Assembly (NCBI RefSeq): GCF_004193775.1
Contig: NC_041008.1
Span: forward strand, 4,666,731 to 4,730,730
Length of the DNA stretch: 64,000 nucleotides
Origin: Glycine soja
Taxonomy: Eukaryota; Streptophyta; Magnoliopsida; Fabales; Fabaceae
Reading direction: 5' to 3'
Program-made: the position numbers and the translations under genes
The notes under the pieces: generated by a model
What the model was told of the DNA's origin: nothing
Database searches by the model: none
The model's input: only the letters and a program-made list of their open reading frames with translations
In this document: piece by piece, positions 44,201 through 56,510 of the stretch
How positions within the stretch are numbered: the stretch's first letter is position 1
How the letters are laid out: each line of letters starts with the position of its first letter

Positions 44201-45981
44201 GAAGGTTTAAAGGTTTAATGAAAAACACATTTCCCTTGTGATAATTGTGGAATCACTCCTTTGTTATTTGAAGGCATTTGATCACCTTTCTCATTTTATT
44301 TTTCCTTTAGCGAAGACCTTGTCTCGTTTAGTGGGTGAGACCCCATGGCTTCATGTCCAAAAGGCTCTTAGCAAATCTATTTTAATCCATATCAATTACA
44401 TGCAATTGAATCACTTTAATTAGTATTGATCTATTTGATATTATGGAATACATCTCTTTCCTTAAGTTTTTGGCATATTGTCTCTCGTCTTTCACTTTAA
44501 TTCTTCATGCTTTTGGTAAGTTCGGTCTCTAAGTCAAAAGGAAATATAACTTTCCAAGTTTACATAAATATGGAATTCAAGCAGCACTATTCAATTTTTT
44601 GGGACTGACACCTTTACATTGATATTATCAGGATAGCACCAAACTTAAAGATCTTTATCAATTTTTTTTAATTTTACCATTTCCTTGGAATTAGGAATAC
44701 AATAAATATACACATCTTTAACTTAAATGAATTACTTTTGAAATTAGTACCTTTATTACAATGAACATAGATGATACAGTAAAGCCTAACTGATTGATAG
44801 ATTGCAAAGATTTATAAGCTTTTTCAATACACTCATTAATAATGACATAGTACCCTAATTGTGTTGGTTAAACATGAAAAGGGAAAAATCTCAAGTTAAA
44901 TATACGAATTTCTATAGAGATTCAATTTTTCTAACCATTTGATAAACAATATAATATAAAGGAAAAGGTAATACAACAATAAATCAACTACTTTAAGACC
45001 TCAGAACAAGCATTATTTTGTCTCAGCTCCACAAGTATTTTGTAGTTGAGCCATAACTTGCCCACCATACAACAGTAGATTATGCATGAATCTTTGTTGT
45101 CAATTCAAATCCTCTATATAATTCCTTGATGTCACCTTACATGCAACATCTAGAGCCCCATTATATTGGGCAAGGCCAGAGGATCCTTGCACCATCAACT
45201 TTGACCAATCTAAATATCATTCAATCTGAATAGTTAGTAAATATCATGAATTTTTTTTAGATGATGTATTAAGGACTAATTTAAATATATTTTGGTAAGC
45301 ATCATATACATACTAAGCATCATATACATACCACATAAAATGGTAAATACATGTTGTATGCCACAAATGAAGATAAATTGTCAGCTACACTCTATTTGTT
45401 ATATCAACCTTCATAATTTCAGATGTTTAAACATTTTCCATAATCTTGTGAGAGGTGTACTTTTTCTTTTCTAGGACTGTTGCATTCATGATTCTTGCAG
45501 GGATTGCACCTTCGCAAGTTGTTCCCAAGCCTTTGTAAAAGCTTAGATGCCCTCCCATTTAAGAATCTCTTTCATTATTGAAAGGACACTCGTCTTAAGA
45601 TCCCTTGAAGATACCGAAAGGACTATCTTCACGACAGAAGCAGGGTATAAATGCAAGCGTAATACCTTTCATTAAGCTTGTTCTCTTTTGAAGTAATTCC
45701 AATGATTTAGCGTACAGAAAATAAGTGGAACTTAATAAATATATAGAGCATAAGACAATAAGTTCAATAGAATAAAAAACTTACACCCTCCGTTCCCCCC
45801 AAGAAATAACTCCTATATGGTCCTTCTGCACAAACCAAAACATAAAAATTCACTCCCGACAACAAAACTGCTCCAAGCTCGTAAAAATATATTGTTGAAA
45901 ATCACCAACAGAATAACATGAAAATTAACAAACCCGCAGCATAGCCCTTATTGGTGATATATGTAAATCTAATGCAATAAT

Positions 45982-46018
45982 TAAATAAATAAATAAATAT
46001 ATATATATATATATATAT
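45982..46018. repeat. Compound (AAAT)n-(AT)n microsatellite
   Basis: Four tandem AAAT-type units run directly into about ten AT units. Compound microsatellites of this kind are usually polymorphic. Confidence 0.9.
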
Positions 46019-48308
46019 CAAGGTAAGTGCATCCAACTATTACATTTTCTTCTAAGTTTCTTTTTTTGAACAAGCCAAAATGAATAATTTATTAAGAGAG
46101 CCACCAAACTGGTACAAGGTGTGCTAATTGGGAAAATCGAACGGGTCGCGATTAGGTTTTGCTTACCCCGCTCCAAACTCTCCATTCTTTCCTGCCTCCA
46201 CCCCAAAACCCAAAAGGTATAGATTTACCTCCGTTTCCTCCCCGTTAGATTTTTCCCGCCCCACTCTCGACATGCTTATGAAATTCTATAAAAAATATAA
46301 TTTGCATAGAATGAAAAATACAATTTTAAATAGTAACCATAACATATTTTTACATTGTACATGACAACATAAAATTCAATTCAACAATAACATAAAATCA
46401 CATCCAATAATTTCATGTTTTAATATATGTAATGATATTTTTATAAATTAATTATTAACAAAACGAATTCAGATCAAATATTAATAATCTCAATTCCAAT
46501 CTTTGTCAATTCCAATTTTCTCATTGGGACAAGTATGTGGCAGACCCACGGGTTTAAATCCCATTGTCATGCCTAAAAAATAGTACAAACAAAAAACACC
46601 AAAACAACAAAATTGCTACATCACCCAAATAATAACAACACCTAAAATTAACACAGATATACCCCCAACTACAGATTCATCACAAACCCGCCTATAACAC
46701 AAATGAAGTATATGCATAGAGACAGTTTGTCTTTAATCCTGAAACTTGAATATGCTCCACCATGCTAGCTACCAGAGAAACTGAGATGAAGTCCGGTAGA
46801 AAAATTCCAAAATTGCAAATATCTCTGTTAGACAAGCTGTTGTAGATGTGATCATTGTTGATGGTTGGAAATGTTTATATAGAGGATTTATTCCAATATT
46901 TTTGAGCTTATCATCTTGGCATGGGGAACGACAACAATCCTCACGTATGAACAATTGAGTAAGAAGTCTTGCTCTCTAATTTCATTGTTTGTGTTTACAA
47001 TCTATTTGTTTATTCTAGTTTGTTGTATTTAAATATTGAAATAACTATTTAACTTTTATCAACACTAATAATCCTTCTTCTATTTATTTATTGATTTTAT
47101 ATTGCCACCATCCTAATTCTTTTAATACCGTATACTTTATTTTATTTTTACTTTCTAAATTATGTGGAATGTTTTGTTACATTATATTGTATAAATACTC
47201 TTCATACCATTAATTTATAATAATTGAAAAACATGTTACATAAATAAGAAATTTGCGATAAGTTTTATTGAGATTCTTGCGGGCCTCGTATAATATAATT
47301 ATGGGTTGTCTCCAATAATATATTCAATGAAGCTTTGATCAACCATCTAGAGGATTGCTAATGGGCATGAAATTAGGTTTTAATCACAAATCAGGTCATA
47401 TGCGGGTGGTTATGACATCATTTTTTCTTACTTGAATGATATCCAAAAATAAATAACAGCAGGGTATGAAGTTAAGCAAGGTTGTGAAATATACGAGAAC
47501 AAACCCACATGTAGACAACTTAGTGGTATATTAGACTACAATTTAGATATTGTGTCCCCTATAGAATATGGTTTTCTTATTAAAGACAAAAACATCATAC
47601 TAACTACACATATTGCAATGATATTGTTGGAGAAATTGTAATTGTAATGAGTTTCCAATGACACTGATTATTTTTATTATTATATATGGAGAATGAGTAT
47701 CTATGTTGGTAGAAAATAGAAAATAGAAAATGTTAAATTAACACTCATTTTCATAAAAATCCATCAAGATTATAAATGTATGACTTAGCATTTTTAGTAG
47801 TGTTAATTAATTTATTTGTCGAACACAACTTATACATTGTTTAAGAGACATGATTTCATTACCGGTGATATGTAGATATGAAAAAAATGATAAAAATTGG
47901 TATTCCAACGAGAACCATTATAATAATCTTATTTTATTTTACTTATCTCTTATTTTACGTAATTCACGTTACATTGTAACTGAGATCTATTATTTGCTTT
48001 TGAGTTTTTTTTCTTCCACCAAATTATATTTTGATGGTAGAAAAATACATCACTTTTTCCAATTAATATTTATATATTTTGTACTACATCCATTTTTAAT
48101 CATCATACAGTCACAACATTTTGACTTTTTAATTTTGATGAAATTTGCTAGCATGATTACGAGCACAGTTACCTTTCTATTGTTGTGTCTACAGTCCATT
48201 ACTTATGTTGTTGTCAGTACATTTTAAAACCATGGGAGATATTTATTGTCTCAAACAAATTATTCTCACTCAATCATATTTTCTATTTGAGTTTTGTATC
48301 TGGTCCAT

Positions 48309-48459
48309 TTAATCCCATCCACATTTACTTAGTCATTAAAAACACTCATACTTTTATTGGATTTGTAAATGACTCTATTGGAAGAAAAAAAATCTAAGGT
48401 GCTTCTCATACTGAACAACTCTAGTGTTTTGCAATCCCATCCACATTTACTTAGTCATG
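48309..48459. repeat. Duplicated 26-base string
   Basis: AATCCCATCCACATTTACTT followed by AGTCAT occurs at about 48309-48335 and again at about 48433-48459. The flanks differ, so either a short segment was duplicated or these are shared ends of a repeat that has lost its interior identity. Confidence 0.7.
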
Positions 48460-48866
48460 AAATTAAGGGAGGTTGTGAAATATGGAAGAACTGACCTTAT
48501 TACAATATAAAATAAATTATTTATTTATTACGAATCTTAATTATAATATTTATATTTTATTTGCATAAAAGTAAATATTTATTACATTGCACATGTTAAA
48601 ATATTAATTATTTTGATTTTTGTTTCTTTTATAAAGTTTTAGTTTTTTTTTTAAAATGCTAAACTTTCTTCTAAAATTGTAATAAATAATAGTAAAAAAA
48701 TAAAAATTATGTATTTAAAAATTTGGTACACAACCAAAAACTTGAATACTTGATCAACAATCATCAAATCCAAAATAAAATTAAACATCTCAGAAAAAAA
48801 AGAAGCTGAAATCAGGGTTTTCGTTTTGGGCTCATTTGGGAATTGGATTAGACCCACTTCACCTGG

Positions 48867-48875
48867 CTATATTAA
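48867..48875 (+). promoter_or_regulatory. Candidate TATA box of the RS31-type gene
   Basis: CTATATTAA lies about 280 bases upstream of the start codon, followed at about 30 bases by CACACTCTCTG and CT-rich DNA, a common plant transcription-start context. A donor-like CAG/GTACGC near 48930 raises the possibility of a leader intron. Confidence 0.4.
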
Positions 48876-49149
48876 ATTTCACACTCTCTGTTTCTTCTGA
48901 AACCCAAAAAATTCCAAAGCCTTTTTTCAGGTACGCTCTCTCTCTCTGGTTTCTCAGCAAAGAATTTTTCTTCGTGGGGTTAGTGATAAAAGGGGTGTTA
49001 AGGTTAGGGCATTGTGGGGTTTATGCCTTTTTCTCCTTCTCTTGTTTGCCGGGTTAGATTTTTGGGGTGTTAGGGTTTCGTGGCTTGATTTTTGGTTGTG
49101 CTGTATGAAATAGGTTTGATTTCGAAAGCGATTTTGAGGGAAGAAGAGG

Positions 49150-51520
49150 ATGAGGCCGATTTTTGCTGGGAACTTGGAGTATGATACTCGTCAATCAGAG
49201 CTCGAACGCTTGTTCGCAAAGTATGGAAGGATTGACCGCGTGGACATGAAATCTGGTAAAACCCTAGGCGTTTGTGTGTTCTAATTGCAATCAGAATGTT
49301 TTGATGGGAATTTACATGTTTAATATTTTTTAACTAGTTTCTCTTGCCTTGTGATGAAGTTTGAGTATGTTTTTATTATATTTATTGATTTTTTTTTGTG
49401 TGTAGAAAACCCTACCTTGTCATCCCGTTCTGAATCTTGTTTTCGTTGTTTTTCTTTGGCATGTTCGAATGATCCATTGTCAAACCGGTTTAATGTTTCC
49501 CATACTGTCATTCAGTGATTGTGTGAAGTTATTGTGTCACTTGGAGCTGGTTTGGTAAATGGGTTAATTAAGCACTTATTGAATGCAAGTGCTTATGTAT
49601 AAATTGGTTTTTATAATCAAAGAAACTAAGGTAAAAGTTGTAAGCTGTTTCATAAGCTATGATAGAGAGCTAACTAAAGTAAGCTAGAAACACATTATGA
49701 ACTGATCGTAGCGTATTTTCATTAGCTCTCCTAAACAATTACACAAGTGCTTATGTCATTACTCCTTAGAAAAGTTCAAACATAAGTAAACAGTATTTTG
49801 TAGTTGAATAAGATTATAAGATGTTCATCTAAAAGCTATGATTTGGAATTTGGATGTCAACATATGGCTGCTTTTGTGGCTTTAATGTCTAGTTCCTGTG
49901 TCCTGGTGGGAAATAAATGGAAGCCACAATTGCAATGCCTTCCGAAAGAAAATCCTTTGGTTTTTAAGTGTTTCTTTTGGCGCAGGAACTTCTACTAAGG
50001 GAAAATATGCTGAGCTTCTGTCTTGGCTTGCCAACCTCTCTGCAAATTTTTTTTTGGAAGGATAACTTCCTGCTTGTCTGCTCTCCTTCTACTCACTGAT
50101 CTGCATTTTCACATCTGATCATTCGTCACTCACCTCACCATCTCCCAACATTGACATTTCCATCAGAATGTTGTTAGTGGGATCATCAATCAATTTATTA
50201 AGCCATGCCTAGCTTCACTGAAAATAGGGGATCAATGAAATTCTGTCAAGTCATGCCATTCTATTTCTGAAATCACTTGTGCTGTCTGAATGGAGAAGCA
50301 TGCTTGGCAGTCTCAGATCTGAATTTTGGATTTAAACCTTTAATTGCAATCATGATTTTGTTCCTCATTCAACGCCTCTACAGCTTCATGTGCATCAGCC
50401 CTCACTTATATTCAGGTGTTGTATTCCTTTGTTCCTGATAGGGAAAATGATTTCCTGATTTGGCTGATGTACTTCTGGTGAGGAATAACATGCTGATGTC
50501 TTTCATAATCATTTATGCCTCTAATACTAGTTATGTTACAGGTTTTGCTTTTGTCTATTATGAGGATGAGCGTGATGCAGAAGAAGCAATTCGTGCACTT
50601 GACAATGTTCCATTTGGTCATGAAAAGCGAAGGCTATCAGTGGAGTGGGCTAGGGTATGATAGTATTTTCATGATCATGTTTTAGTTTTGTTTACTTATT
50701 GATGAGATCATTAAAGTATAACAGTGTCCTACCTGAATTTAATGAGATATTTCTGTTTTTTTTTTTTGCAGGGTGAACGTGGACGTCATCATGATGGATC
50801 AAAGGCAAATCAGAAGCCAACAAAAACCCTGTTTGTGATTAACTTTGACCCAATCCGTACTAGAGTTCGTGATATAGAAAAACACTTTGAACCTTATGGG
50901 AATGTTCTTCACGTTCGAATTCGGCGGAACTTTGCATTTGTGCAGTTTGAAACACAAGAAGATGCTACCAAAGCTTTAGAGTGTACAAATATGAGGTAAG
51001 CGGTGACATTATATTGTCTTATGGTAAAATTCTTTATGTTTTTTTTTACTATATAAAAATAATGAATTTCTGGTTTCATTAAACTTGCAGTAAGATCCTG
51101 GACAGGGTGGTATCTGTGGAGTATGCTCTGAGGGATGATGGTGAGAGGGGTGACAATTATGACAGTCCTAGAAGAAGAGGGGGTTATGAGAGATCACCCA
51201 GTCCTTATCACAGGCGACCAAGTCCTGACTATGGTCGTCCACGCAGCCCTGTCTATGATAGGTACAATGGTGGTGGACCAGACATGCGGAGGAGTCCTGA
51301 TTATGGCAGGCACAGGAGTCCTGACTATGGCAGGCGCAGGAGTCCTGATTATGGGAAGCCCAGGAGTCCTGAATACGGTAGATATCGCAGGTATTGTATT
51401 TATAGTCAATTTAATAATCTTCTGCAACTGTTCACCCCCTCCCCCCTTTCTCGGAGCTTATTTATTCTGTTATTTATCTGCAGCTGTTCACGTTCGCCGG
51501 TGCGAAGGTCGAGAACATAG
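49150..51520 (+). CDS. RS31: SR splicing factor, RS31/RS31a type
   Basis: Coding exons 49150-49255, 50542-50654, 50772-50995, 51091-51390 and 51484-51520 join in phase at GT-AG introns and give 259 residues. Two RNA-recognition motifs are present. The first runs over about residues 1-70, with RNP2 IFAGNL and RNP1 GFAFVYYE. The second is at about 91-165, with RNP2 LFVINF and RNP1 RNFAFVQFE, after the linker [11 protein letters not shown]. The tail is an arginine/serine/tyrosine-rich domain with repeats of the type [11 protein letters not shown], ending [10 protein letters not shown]. This is the plant-specific RS subfamily (RS31, RS31a, RS40, RS41), which controls splice-site choice in the nucleus. 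The first intron is long (1286 bases), the usual place of regulated alternative splicing in SR genes, and contains a MITE. RS31 versus RS31a cannot be settled without a tree. Confidence 0.93.
49540..49790. mobile_element. Legume-type MITE inside the RS31 first intron
   Basis: The block contains AAGCACTTATTGAATGCAAG and TGCTTATGTATAA on the left, CATAAGCTATGATAGAGAGC in the middle, and AGCTCTCCTAAACAATTACA with CAAGTGCTTATG on the right. The left GCACTT and the reverse complement of the right CAAGTGC match, and the internal CATAAGCT / AGCTAA strings are repeated. I recognise this as the style of an abundant legume MITE (with 'agctgttttcataagct' cores). The exact ends are not fixed here. Confidence 0.6.
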
Positions 51521-53998
51521 GTGATTTCTGGTTTTAGGGTAAGAAGCAATGCTCCAGTGGCTGTTACTTTCTAGTTGTTAGAATAGCAAGTGGTACATTA
51601 TTTAGTAAGGGTTACTTCTCAGTTTAATGTGGTTTGCGTATAGGACCTAAATATGAGACCCTGTTTAGTGTTTGAATTGATGCATATTTTTGCAATGACA
51701 TCGTGCTTTGCTACAACTGAATATTTTTTTATACACTAGTACCGACACTATTGTGAATGAGTGCGCTCGCTCTTCCCAGTTAGTTTGTAATCAACTGTGC
51801 ACCAAAGAGTAGTAGTACCGACACTAGTACATTTGTTTTCCTAGCGGCAGTTTAAGATAAGATTTTAACGGTTGGGGTTGCTTTGCCTTCACGAGATAAA
51901 ATTTCTTGTGCGTGTATGTGTAACTCTGTACTTTGGCATGTTTATGTGTGCATATTTTTGTTATCAATCAACTCTAAAAACAAAGTTCATAAAAAAAGTT
52001 TATATTATTTAAGGGCTATTTTTTTTTAAAGCAATCACATTGAGTTTTTTATTTGCTTTATGTGGGATACAATTAAGTTTTAGGGGAGAGCATGAATAAT
52101 GGTGAAATTATATCCCACTCGGCAAGTGTTAAAATATGATCAATGTTGCCGAGAAAATTTTCGACTCGGCAAGTGTTAAAATATGATCAATGTTGCAGAG
52201 AAAATTTTCGCACAATTAGCCAAACATTATGAAGAAGATTTGGGGGTCACTTGGAAAAGACAAAGTAGTTGAGACGACTTACATATCTTGGAGTAAATAA
52301 CAATGTTTTCCTAAAAATATTTGATAGCTGATAATAATATTTTATCATTAAGTTATCATAATCAATGAATAAAATTGTGTGTTTGGAAATGCGTCCCGTT
52401 TGATGTGTACACAAACAAACACCAACCCTGTGTATGGTTTGGCTTTTGGATGTCTTTGATTCGCTTCTATATTAACGCTTCAATTTGTTATTTCTGCGTC
52501 TTTCTGTATATTGGATGTGAAAATTTAGCAATACGTGCGCTATTGAAGATAAATCAAGCACACAATAAGTCTTGTTTCGCTAGGATCGACGACTGGCATT
52601 AGCTACAGTAAAAAAGCCAATTCGAAAAATCGTATAAAACATGAATAAACTAATTAATTTAAATGTTCAGTTAAAGAATTTTTTATATAAAGTTTTCATT
52701 AAGTAAATCAAATTAAGGAGCTTTCTTTTTTTCTTCATAATTTAAAAATTATATGATACTTTGTTAAATAAATTTATTTTAATGTACAAAATATTTTTTA
52801 AATGAGAATAAATGTTTATTATTGTAATTCACTTGAGTTGGTCAAGTAAAAGATTCAAATATTTTATGAGATTAGAATTTTATTGTTGTCGTTACTATAT
52901 ATACAAAATTATCTACATATCAACACATAATTTAAGTAAAGTAAGTGTTCAAATCTTATTTCTCAAAGATTTTGATCAATGGATATGAGCGGACATTTGA
53001 AGATAAAATTATCTACAGTCGTTGATTAAAAAATTCAACAGATGAAATTGTAATAAATTTTAAAATTTATTGTATAAGTATATGATTTTTTATTGTAATC
53101 TCCATACTTAGTTTTTTTAATTTATAATTATGTGTTGTATTTTATCTTCTATAATGCACTTCCTCTCATTAGAGAAAATGGATAATAATGACGATGATAA
53201 CGAGATCATGATGATTCCTGTTAATAACGAAAACCAACCAACGGTCATTGAAATTGAAACAACCAAAATTGGTTTGAAACACCAAAACAAAATAACAAAA
53301 ACCATCCATCATTCTTTTAACTTTTATCCTTTTATACTTAACCACTGAATGATGAATCTGAGTTGGAATTTGTGGCTGAAAGTTAACGCAACTCCGTGCT
53401 CTTTAATTCTGATGTCCGCATCTTCTACATCAAATTATCAAAATTATTTTCCTCCGGATTGTCTTTTATTGACTTTTGGTTCTTAGGAAAAAGACTGACT
53501 TAATCATTTCATCAATAACTATATTGATTGGCTCTTATATGTCTGATGGAGATGAAATCATCAAAATGATATTAGAATTTACAATTGAGGAAAATTGCAA
53601 GAAAAACAATCAATAAAATAGTACGCACATGTGTACTGATAGTATAAAAATTAATTAAAAACTATCATATAATAAATTTGTTAATAATTATTTTAAAAGT
53701 CATGTTAATCATAATTTTTAATTGATTGACAAAATAAACTTGTATACTAATCGTGTGTATCTATTAAACTAAAAAAACCTTAATTGGATTTGGCTCTTAT
53801 ATAATCCTATTCATTTGACAAAAAAGATAAATACATCACACAAATATCAAAGTAACAAAAGAAATTGATTTGATTAACAAGCCAAGACCCATTAGGACAA
53901 AGATGAGTTTCATCAATTATAGCAACTTAAAACTGACAAGATTTATTAAATACATATATCATAACTTACAATTGGTTACAAAAGGGGACCAATTATCT
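51521..53998. other. Convergent region between RS31 and KIC, with 3' untranslated DNA
   Basis: The first 450 bases or so after the RS31 stop are GC-richer and are probably its 3' untranslated region. A perfect-looking 47-base tandem duplication lies at 52117-52210. The remainder is AT-rich with no supported gene. The short open frames at 52.4-52.6 and 53.1-53.35 kb lack motifs. The last part is probably the KIC 3' untranslated region. Confidence 0.5.
52117..52210. repeat. 47-bp tandem duplication
   Basis: Two adjacent units, 52117-52163 and 52164-52210, share ACTCGGCAAGTGTTAAAATA, TGATCAATGTTGC and GAGAAAATTTTCG and differ at one base (C versus A after TTGC). The near identity means a recent duplication. 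Confidence 0.92.
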
Positions 53999-54376
53999 CT
54001 AAGATGAGGACTTGCTAAGCTCTTCATCAATTGCCTTCTCCAGCCATGACTCAGCATCTTCCATCATTCCAGGGCTAAGCCTCACCATGAGGATGCAAAA
54101 TTCAGTTTCATTAAGCTTTCCATCTCCATCAAGATCACCTTGTCTAACCATAGCCTCTGCATCCTCCTTGCTCATCCCTTCCATGCCCAGAAGAGCTGAA
54201 TTTGTCCTTAGACTCTCGCTCGTGATCAAACCAGTTTCCGGGTCCGATAGAAGCTTGAAACCTCCACATAGTTCAGAGACAAAGGACTCCACATCCAGCT
54301 TTTCTGCCATCACTGGCAGCAAGTCCTCAAACTCTGTTTCCATGGTGTTTTGCCTCATGCTATGGTTGCTTTCCAT
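53999..54376 (-). CDS. KIC: Single-EF-hand Ca2+-binding protein, KIC-like
   Basis: An intronless 125-residue protein. The N-terminal half carries FEDLLPVMAEKLDVESFVSE (about 16-35), then LLSDPETGLITSESLRTNSA (42-61). One canonical EF-hand loop is at residues 81-92 (D81, D83, D85, K87, N89, E92: DLDGDGKLNETE), followed by FCILMVRLSPGMMEDAESWL. This layout is that of Arabidopsis KIC and the related PBP1. KIC binds the calmodulin-regulated kinesin KCBP in a Ca2+-dependent way and lowers its microtubule binding; PBP1 binds PINOID kinase. The end is SKSSS. A strong TATA box lies about 120 bases upstream. The open frame on the opposite strand is a shadow. KIC rather than PBP1 is favoured by the length and by the neighbouring RS31-type gene. 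Confidence 0.9.
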   Translation of the reverse strand: MESNHSMRQNTMETEFEDLLPVMAEKLDVESFVSELCGGFKLLSDPETGLITSESLRTNSALLGMEGMSKEDAEAMVRQGDLDGDGKLNETEFCILMVRLSPGMMEDAESWLEKAIDEELSKSSS

Positions 54377-54493
54377 TTTAATACCAACCTTCCTTTGTGA
54401 ACGTTGGAAAGAAAGGTGGAAGGGGAAAGCGACTTTTGAAGACTTTATATTATTCAGAAATCAAGACCGAATGAGAATTCGTTAGGACAATGG

Positions 54494-54503
54494 CCTTTTA
54501 TAG
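54494..54503 (-). promoter_or_regulatory. TATA box of the KIC-like gene
   Basis: On the minus strand the sequence reads CTATAAAAGG, a near-perfect plant TATA box, about 118 bases upstream of the start codon. That predicts a leader of roughly 90 bases without introns. A weaker TATAAAG lies nearer, at about 54445. Confidence 0.6.
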
Positions 54504-56189
54504 GGATGCAAAAGTTCTTCCTTTTTTGGAATAACTCTCTCTTCTAGTGAGAAATTATTGTATAAGTTGAAACTTAAAGTGTTCTTGGTTTCAATCAATT
54601 TTTACCTGACGTATACTTAAGTTTTTTAATTTACAAAAAATAGCTAATAAAATTTGGCTACTTGTCACCTAGAAATTAACCATAATCATGTAAAGTAGTG
54701 CCAAAAATCACACAGTCAACTTTTTCAATTTTTAAAAAAGAGTTAATAAAATTTGGTTGTGGCAAAAATTAGTCGGAATCATAAACATGTGATACTAAAA
54801 CATACAATAATTTTACTTACACAGTGATATTGGACTATACAGTAATTTACTTCATGATGTCAAATTAGCAAGATTGTATTTGTGATCTCAACCGTATGTT
54901 TGGAAGCTGTATTCTTGATAGGCTTTACCCATTGATTTGTTTTTTCTAATTAAATAATCAATCAAGTAATAATATTAGATTGGACTAAGTATTTATTTGG
55001 GGAGCTATAATGACTTAGAGTCTTCCTAATAACTGTTTACTCCTAAGTGTAACTTACTTTAATTACCTACGCGTAACTTACTCGTCACAACCAACCAACC
55101 TATGATGCCTAATTTTTTATGTTACAGTTACACCACTTTCATGCATAGGTACACAAAATAAAAATTAGGGGCATGTTCTAAACATAAAATAAAAATATGG
55201 TGAGATTTTAATTAATTAAGAAAGAGTAATGATGTACACAAAAGAAAACCAAGTCTTTGTGATGAGGTTCACGAGAGAAAACTAAGTGTCACCAATAATA
55301 TTTAAGTTGGATTGGAGAGGTGGGAATTGCACTAAGTCAAGGAATTCAGTAATCTAGGAAGACGGTATTGTTTGTCACAAGTAGATGTATTCCTGTGCCA
55401 TTGATTTTTATTTCATTTTCATTTTCATGAGTTTAATATATATCCTTATATTTAGGAAGGTTTCTAGGAAGGTGCCTTTGGTGGGAACAGAAGGATATTC
55501 TAGCTAAAACGTAATCTTCATTGGCAGGAACTGTTCCATAGTTTGGCTTCCATGAAGCTTCCTCTACTACTTAACTTATATGTTCTATTTATCGAATTTT
55601 GGTATTCTGTCGTGTTCTCAATCAATCATATATGTGACAAGTGCCATAATAATTTATTTGTTGTTAAACCACGCCAAGATTGCAACCTTTCCACATGGGG
55701 CATCATTCTCAATCGCAAGATATTTGTTTTTTATTTCTTTTCTGAAATAGCAAATCATATATATCACAACACCTACTGTTACCTTGGTTTCGTTTATATT
55801 TTATATTTTTTCCTTTACTTTTTTATTTGACAGATTGATCCAATATTGCACTTTTTTTACGTGTTTCACAACTCTATCAACCAAAGATAGATCATTGTTT
55901 TTTTGGTGAGTGAATAATGATATTTTTAATCCGCAAAACTGATCTCTTAAAAATGTAAAAAGCATCGAAATATACTTCATATTGACTAACAAAAACATAT
56001 ATCTTGTAGCAATTTTTTTAAACATGTATTAGAAATTATTCATGTCTAGATCTTGGAGATTCTAAAGCCAAAAGTTCTAGGGCTCTCAACAAAATCATAA
56101 AGTCCGTGTGAACCTAAAATGACAAAGACATGCCACTCTTATTTATTTGATGTAATTGAGTCAAAAGTTTGAGGCCAAATCATCTTAAG

Positions 56190-56510
56190 TTGAGAAATGT
56201 CATTAGACCTATAGATAAAATACTTGATTCGATTGTTCACAATCCCTCAATTGTTAAGCCTGAAAGGTGTGGATGATCTAATGCTCAATCGACCTATTCA
56301 ACCAAATGGTTTACAACCCCTTAAGCATTGAACTTGAAAGGTATAGGCGCTTATTATTCTTGCTTGTTATATTCAATCAACCTACCTAGCCAAACGGTCC
56401 ACAAGCTCTTAAGCATTGAGCTTGAAAGTTTTTATTCTTATTCTGCTTGGTCAACCTACTAGACCACCGAACAGTCCACAACCGCTAAAGTGGCGTGGGT
56501 GCTTATTATG
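56190..56510. repeat. Degenerate tandem repeats (about 90-110 bp)
   Basis: Near-copies follow one another: TTCACAATCCCTCAATTGTT with AAGCCTGAAAGGTGTGGATG, then TTTACAACCCCTTAAGCATT with GAACTTGAAAGGTATAGGCG, then TCCACAAGCTCTTAAGCATT with GAGCTTGAAAG, then AGTCCACAACCGCTAAAGTG. Between them phrases like CAATCGACCTATTCAACCAA and CAATCAACCTACCTAGCCAA repeat. Period is about 105 bases with three to four diverged units. Confidence 0.6.

Larger units (their letters stand above)
41231..48860. other. Large intergenic region with repeat relics, no gene seen
   Basis: Seven and a half kilobases without a supported gene. The longest frames (up to 125 codons near 47.85-48.23 kb) are hydrophobic, low in complexity and lack motifs. 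It holds (AAAT)n/(AT)n near 45.98-46.02 kb, a GC-richer block at 46.12-46.27 kb (CCCCGCTCC, CCCGCCCCAC) typical of some plant transposons, and a duplicated 26-base string near 48.31 and 48.43 kb. A few less AT-rich patches (44.24-44.42, 45.0-45.6, 46.75-46.95 kb) could be very old gene or transposon fragments, but I cannot identify them. Confidence 0.5.

Noticed and set aside
44238..44423. Possible gene fragment with a less AT-rich frame
   Set aside because: Sixty-one codons without a recognisable motif or splice context; cannot be told from chance.
47850..48227. 125-codon open frame in the 41-49 kb intergenic region
   Set aside because: Hydrophobic, Phe/Ile/Leu-rich translation of AT-rich DNA with no family motif, no splice partners and no promoter context.
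50460..50660. Separate small protein start at 50460 in the RS31 gene
   Set aside because: This open frame is intron sequence running into the real second coding exon at 50542; the phase and RRM alignment require splicing from 49255.
54012..54485. 157-codon open frame on the plus strand across the KIC-like gene
   Set aside because: Serine-rich shadow of the EF-hand gene; no motif and the minus-strand protein matches a known family along its full length.
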